Part shown: positions 61,568 through 64,000 of the stretch, one piece after another | Layout: every line of letters starts with the position of its first letter | Numbering within the stretch: the stretch's first letter is position 1 | Source of the DNA: Candidatus Galacturonatibacter soehngenii | GTDB taxonomy: Bacteria > Bacillota > Clostridia > Lachnospirales > Lachnospiraceae | DNA: 64,000 bases | Assembly (NCBI RefSeq): GCF_008830185.1 | Contig: NZ_WAGX01000003.1 | Coordinates: forward strand, 62,001 to 126,000 | Direction of reading: 5' to 3' | Translations under genes and position numbers: made by a program | Notes under the pieces: generated by a model | What the model was told of the DNA's origin: nothing | Seen by the model: only the letters and a program-made list of their open reading frames with translations | Database searches by the model: none

Positions 61568-62632
61568 GTGAAGCGAACCATTGAAATAAATCAATATTAT
61601 GATTGTATTAATCGCTTTCGTAAGCTTTACGAGAAAGAAAAAAAGTGTAGATTAAATGGCGATACAATAGAAGAATATCATGCATGGAAAGAACAAACGA
61701 GAGAAACCTTAAAGAAACTAATTGGCCTCAATCAAATGGAATCTTGCATGCTAGATGCGAGAACACTTGAAGTAGTCGAGCTAGAGGGTGGAGTGATACG
61801 TGAAAAGGTAGTAATTCAAGTAGAACCAGATGTATACATGCCCTTTTTTATATTATTACCACCAAGGTCAGAAGATAGTAACACTTGTTATCTGGCACTA
61901 CCAGGGCATATGGGAGCTGGTAAGTATGCAGTTGCTGGGTGCGATGAGATTCCAGTTGTTGCAGACCAAATAAAAGTGTTTCATTATGATTATGGCATGC
62001 AACTTGCAAAGCTTGGACATGTGGTGATTTGTCCAGATATTAGAGGGTTTGGGGAAAGAAGAGAAGAGGCATTGCAATCCGATAAAGAGTCTGATTTTAT
62101 CAATGGAACTTGTTTTCATTTGGCTCATATGGCTGAGCCACTTGGACAGACAGTTATCGGTATGCATGTTTGGGATATGATGAGGTTGTTAGATTATGTA
62201 AAAGAAAGAGCAGGGTGGAATTTTGAGAAAATCGGTTGTGTAGGATTTTCAGGCGGTGGAATGATTACCCTTTGGCTTACAGCACTGGATGATAGAATTC
62301 ATAAAGCATGCATCAGCGGTTATTTCTATGGATATCAGGATTCCTTGTTAGAATTAAATGGTAATTGCAGTTGTAACTATGTGCCTCATCTTTGGAAATA
62401 TGTCGATATGGGAGATATAGGAGCGCTGCTTGCACCAAGAAATATAGTGATACAATCGGCAAGAGAGGACCACTTGAATGGAAAAAGAGGTCTTCAAAAT
62501 GTATTTGAGCAATTAGACATTATGAAAAAAGCTTACCACATTTTTGATAAAGAAGAATGCTTATATCATGATATCAGAGAAGGTGGACATTGCTTTCACA
62601 ATGAAATATTAAATAGGTTTGTGTCATTGTAA
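61568..62632 (+). CDS. Alpha/beta-hydrolase, acetyl-esterase-like
   Basis: The product is 354 residues. An alpha/beta-hydrolase fold is shown by the oxyanion region LPGHMGAGK, the nucleophile elbow GCVGFSGGGM (Ser near 226), the acid in a late Asp/Glu region and the catalytic His in REGGHCFH. Similar proteins deacetylate plant-wall sugars. It lies at the end of the pectin module and has no signal peptide, so cytoplasmic deacetylation of imported oligosaccharides is a fair guess. The start is GTG 61568, with AAAGGGG 11 bases upstream. Confidence 0.78.
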   Translation: MKRTIEINQYYDCINRFRKLYEKEKKCRLNGDTIEEYHAWKEQTRETLKKLIGLNQMESCMLDARTLEVVELEGGVIREKVVIQVEPDVYMPFFILLPPRSEDSNTCYLALPGHMGAGKYAVAGCDEIPVVADQIKVFHYDYGMQLAKLGHVVICPDIRGFGERREEALQSDKESDFINGTCFHLAHMAEPLGQTVIGMHVWDMMRLLDYVKERAGWNFEKIGCVGFSGGGMITLWLTALDDRIHKACISGYFYGYQDSLLELNGNCSCNYVPHLWKYVDMGDIGALLAPRNIVIQSAREDHLNGKRGLQNVFEQLDIMKKAYHIFDKEECLYHDIREGGHCFHNEILNRFVSL

Positions 62633-62670
62633 TAAAATGAATAAAATAGCATTTTAATTTGAATGAATTT

Positions 62671-62716
62671 AAACTCCTTTTGTTAAACAAATTGTTTGAC
62701 GAAAGGAGTTCATTTT
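62671..62716 (+). terminator. Terminator after the hydrolase gene
   Basis: AACTCCTTT (62672-62680) pairs with AAAGGAGTT (62702-62710), with an inner stem GTTAAACAA / TTGTTTGAC, then CATTTTATT. The rest of the gap up to 62867 contains no gene. Confidence 0.75.
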
Positions 62717-62867
62717 ATTCGGAAACAAAAAAGATTTAAGACTAGATCATTATAGTTGTTAGATTTTCGTGTCGTTATTGTGGCAATTACTTTGTTACAA
62801 ACAGATAAATCCACCTCTATATTATTGTGAATTTATAACAAAAAATATCGAATAATAAATATAAATA

Positions 62868-62935
62868 TTGACATGAGTAACAAAATGCCATATGATGAAT
62901 GCAAAGTTTAGTGGTTGAACCACTCAACCACTAAA
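62868..62935 (+). promoter_or_regulatory. Promoter and 12-bp dyad before the PLP-enzyme gene
   Basis: TTGACA (62868-62873), 17 bases and TATGAT (62891-62896) make the promoter. TTTAGTGGTTGA (62907-62918) and TCAACCACTAAA (62924-62935) form a perfect dyad around ACCAC, at about +5 to +35, fitting a repressor operator or a leader hairpin. No S-box or T-box is recognised. Confidence 0.65.
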
Positions 62936-62967
62936 CCGTATTCAAAATATTAGAAAAGGAGGTTGTT

Positions 62968-64000
62968 ATGACAGACAATCAAGACTTACTTGCAATGACC
63001 CATTTGGGTGAAACTCCAGACAAATACATGGGTTCGGTGACACCACCGGTATTTTTAAATTCTTTACATGTGTTTGATTGTGTGGAGGATTATTTTGCTG
63101 TGGATATTTTTAAGGATGAATATTATTACGGACGGGCATCCAATCCGACGGTAACGATCCTTGAGAAAAAGCTTGCAGCATTGGAGCATGGAGAAAGGGC
63201 AGTGGTATATTCTGCTGGGATGGCAGCATGTGCGGCAGCGATTCTAGCCATTTGTAAGACTGGAAGCCATATCATATGTATTCGAGAATCTTATGGGCCA
63301 GTACAACATCTTTTGGATGATTTTTTAAAAGAAAAGATGAATATTTCCGTTACATATGTAGAAGGAAAGGAACTAAAAGAATTTGAAGAGGCCATCCGAC
63401 CGGAAACAGACATGATAATATTGGAAAGTCCAACGACTCTTGTTTTTTCTGTCGTAGATTTAGAAGGAGTGGCATCTCTAGCCAAAAAGCACAAAATTAA
63501 AACATATATTGATAATACCTATGCAACACCGATCTTTCAAAAACCTCTTGATATGGGGATTGATATTGTAATGCATACTATGACAAAATACATTGGAGGT
63601 CACAGTGATTTAATTGGTGGGGTTTTAATTTCAAAAGATGAAGAATTTATGAAGAAATTGATGGTGCAACGTGATTGGTTTGGAGGGGTTCTAGGACCAA
63701 TGGAAGCATGGCTTGCAATAAGGGGATTAAGAACATTGGATGTTAGAATGCAAAGGCACCATGAAACAACGTTACAAGTAGCTAATTTTTTAGAAAAGCA
63801 TCCAAAAATCAATAAGGTATTTTATACTGGTCTAAAATCTCATCCACAGTACGAACTAGCTCGCAAACAGCAAAAGGGTGAGAGTGGTCTACTAAGTATT
63901 GAAGTAAAGGGTAATTTAAAAGATGTGGAGTTATTTGTGGATAGTTTGAAGCTTTTTCAAATTGGATGCTCTTGGGGAGGGTTTGAAAGCTTAGCTATTG
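62968..64000 (+). CDS. Cys/Met metabolism PLP-dependent enzyme (methionine gamma-lyase / cystathionine lyase type), 3' end cut by window
   Basis: 344 codons lie in the window without a stop. The fold type I enzyme has YYYGRASNPTVTILEKKLAA at the N-terminal side, AVVYSAGMAACAAAILAI for the PLP phosphate, IDNTYATPIFQKPLDMG and the PLP-lysine region HTMTKYIGGHSDLIGG (Lys near 208). These features fit cystathionine gamma-synthase, cystathionine lyases or methionine gamma-lyase; which one cannot be told by eye. ATG 62968 follows AAAAGGAGG. Its regulation is probably through the upstream dyad. Confidence 0.9.
   Translation, partial: MTDNQDLLAMTHLGETPDKYMGSVTPPVFLNSLHVFDCVEDYFAVDIFKDEYYYGRASNPTVTILEKKLAALEHGERAVVYSAGMAACAAAILAICKTGSHIICIRESYGPVQHLLDDFLKEKMNISVTYVEGKELKEFEEAIRPETDMIILESPTTLVFSVVDLEGVASLAKKHKIKTYIDNTYATPIFQKPLDMGIDIVMHTMTKYIGGHSDLIGGVLISKDEEFMKKLMVQRDWFGGVLGPMEAWLAIRGLRTLDVRMQRHHETTLQVANFLEKHPKINKVFYTGLKSHPQYELARKQQKGESGLLSIEVKGNLKDVELFVDSLKLFQIGCSWGGFESLAI

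Noticed and set aside
1-64000. CRISPR arrays, insertion sequences, rRNA genes and replication origins
   Set aside because: No regularly spaced repeats, transposase or integrase genes, rRNA stretches or DnaA-box clusters were seen.

Overview
The window is low-GC DNA from an anaerobic, spore-forming Firmicute. A clostridial origin (Lachnospiraceae type) is inferred from several features: AddAB instead of RecBCD, a sporulation sigma factor H in the order cysE-cysS-mrnC-rlmB-sigH, a cysteine T-box, a ferredoxin with one 4Fe-4S cluster, a single-chain PurL of about 1,250 residues, AGGAGG-type ribosome binding sites, and a pectin-use locus of the kind found in plant-polysaccharide degraders. The species cannot be proven from the sequence alone.

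Layout. 1-5.5 kb: end of addB, addA, then an orphan microcompartment pair (EutS-like shell protein, EutP-like GTPase) and an acetyltransferase with a perfect terminator hairpin inside its coding sequence. 5.7-9.8 kb: glycerol-1-phosphate dehydrogenase, ferredoxin, and a PadR-DUF1700-DUF4097-PspC operon with a palindromic operator inside its promoter. 9.8-17 kb: a radical SAM / partner pair predicted to act in DNA repair, with two tandem LexA-like boxes at its promoter; an HPr-like protein that has lost the catalytic His but kept the regulatory Ser; a nuclease-helicase; a divergent LysR / EamA pair. 17-26.2 kb: the most interesting region, a histidine kinase and response regulator followed by an AT-rich operon that appears to make, process, export and resist a very small cationic peptide. 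The predicted precursor has 33 residues, two Cys and about +10 charge. It is followed by an ABC transporter, a radical SAM/SPASM maturase with a PqqD-like N-terminus, an ABC exporter, a second permease, a CPBP-family protease and a small membrane protein.

26.3-36 kb: a TrpXYZ-like ABC transporter, a tandem pair of aspartoacylase-like proteins in which the second has lost all zinc ligands but one and the catalytic Glu, a TIGR01906 membrane protein, and purL. 36-39.8 kb: a beta-glucoside-type PTS locus with two RAT/terminator switches and an intact BglG-type antiterminator, but a frameshifted IIA and a heavily decayed IIBC, followed by an intact YdjC/ChbG deacetylase. 40-44 kb: a MacB-type ABC transporter, a lipoprotein, a 59-residue zinc ribbon, and tRNA-Val and tRNA-Met. 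44.4-50.6 kb: ispF with a Cys-rich tail, an Eis-like acetyltransferase, and the T-box-controlled cysE-cysS-mrnC-rlmB-sigH group. 50.7-51.3 kb: a tRNA-Thr with an unusual T-loop and a phage-type lipoprotein.

51.5-62.6 kb: a pectin / oligogalacturonide module. It holds a GH105 hydrolase, a GH28 galacturonidase and a CE8 pectin methylesterase, all without signal peptides, then a membrane AraC regulator, an LplBCA-type sugar importer and an alpha/beta-hydrolase. Two promoters in this module share a 27-bp element at the same distance from the -10 box, which makes it a strong candidate operator for the AraC regulator. The window ends inside a Cys/Met-metabolism PLP enzyme.
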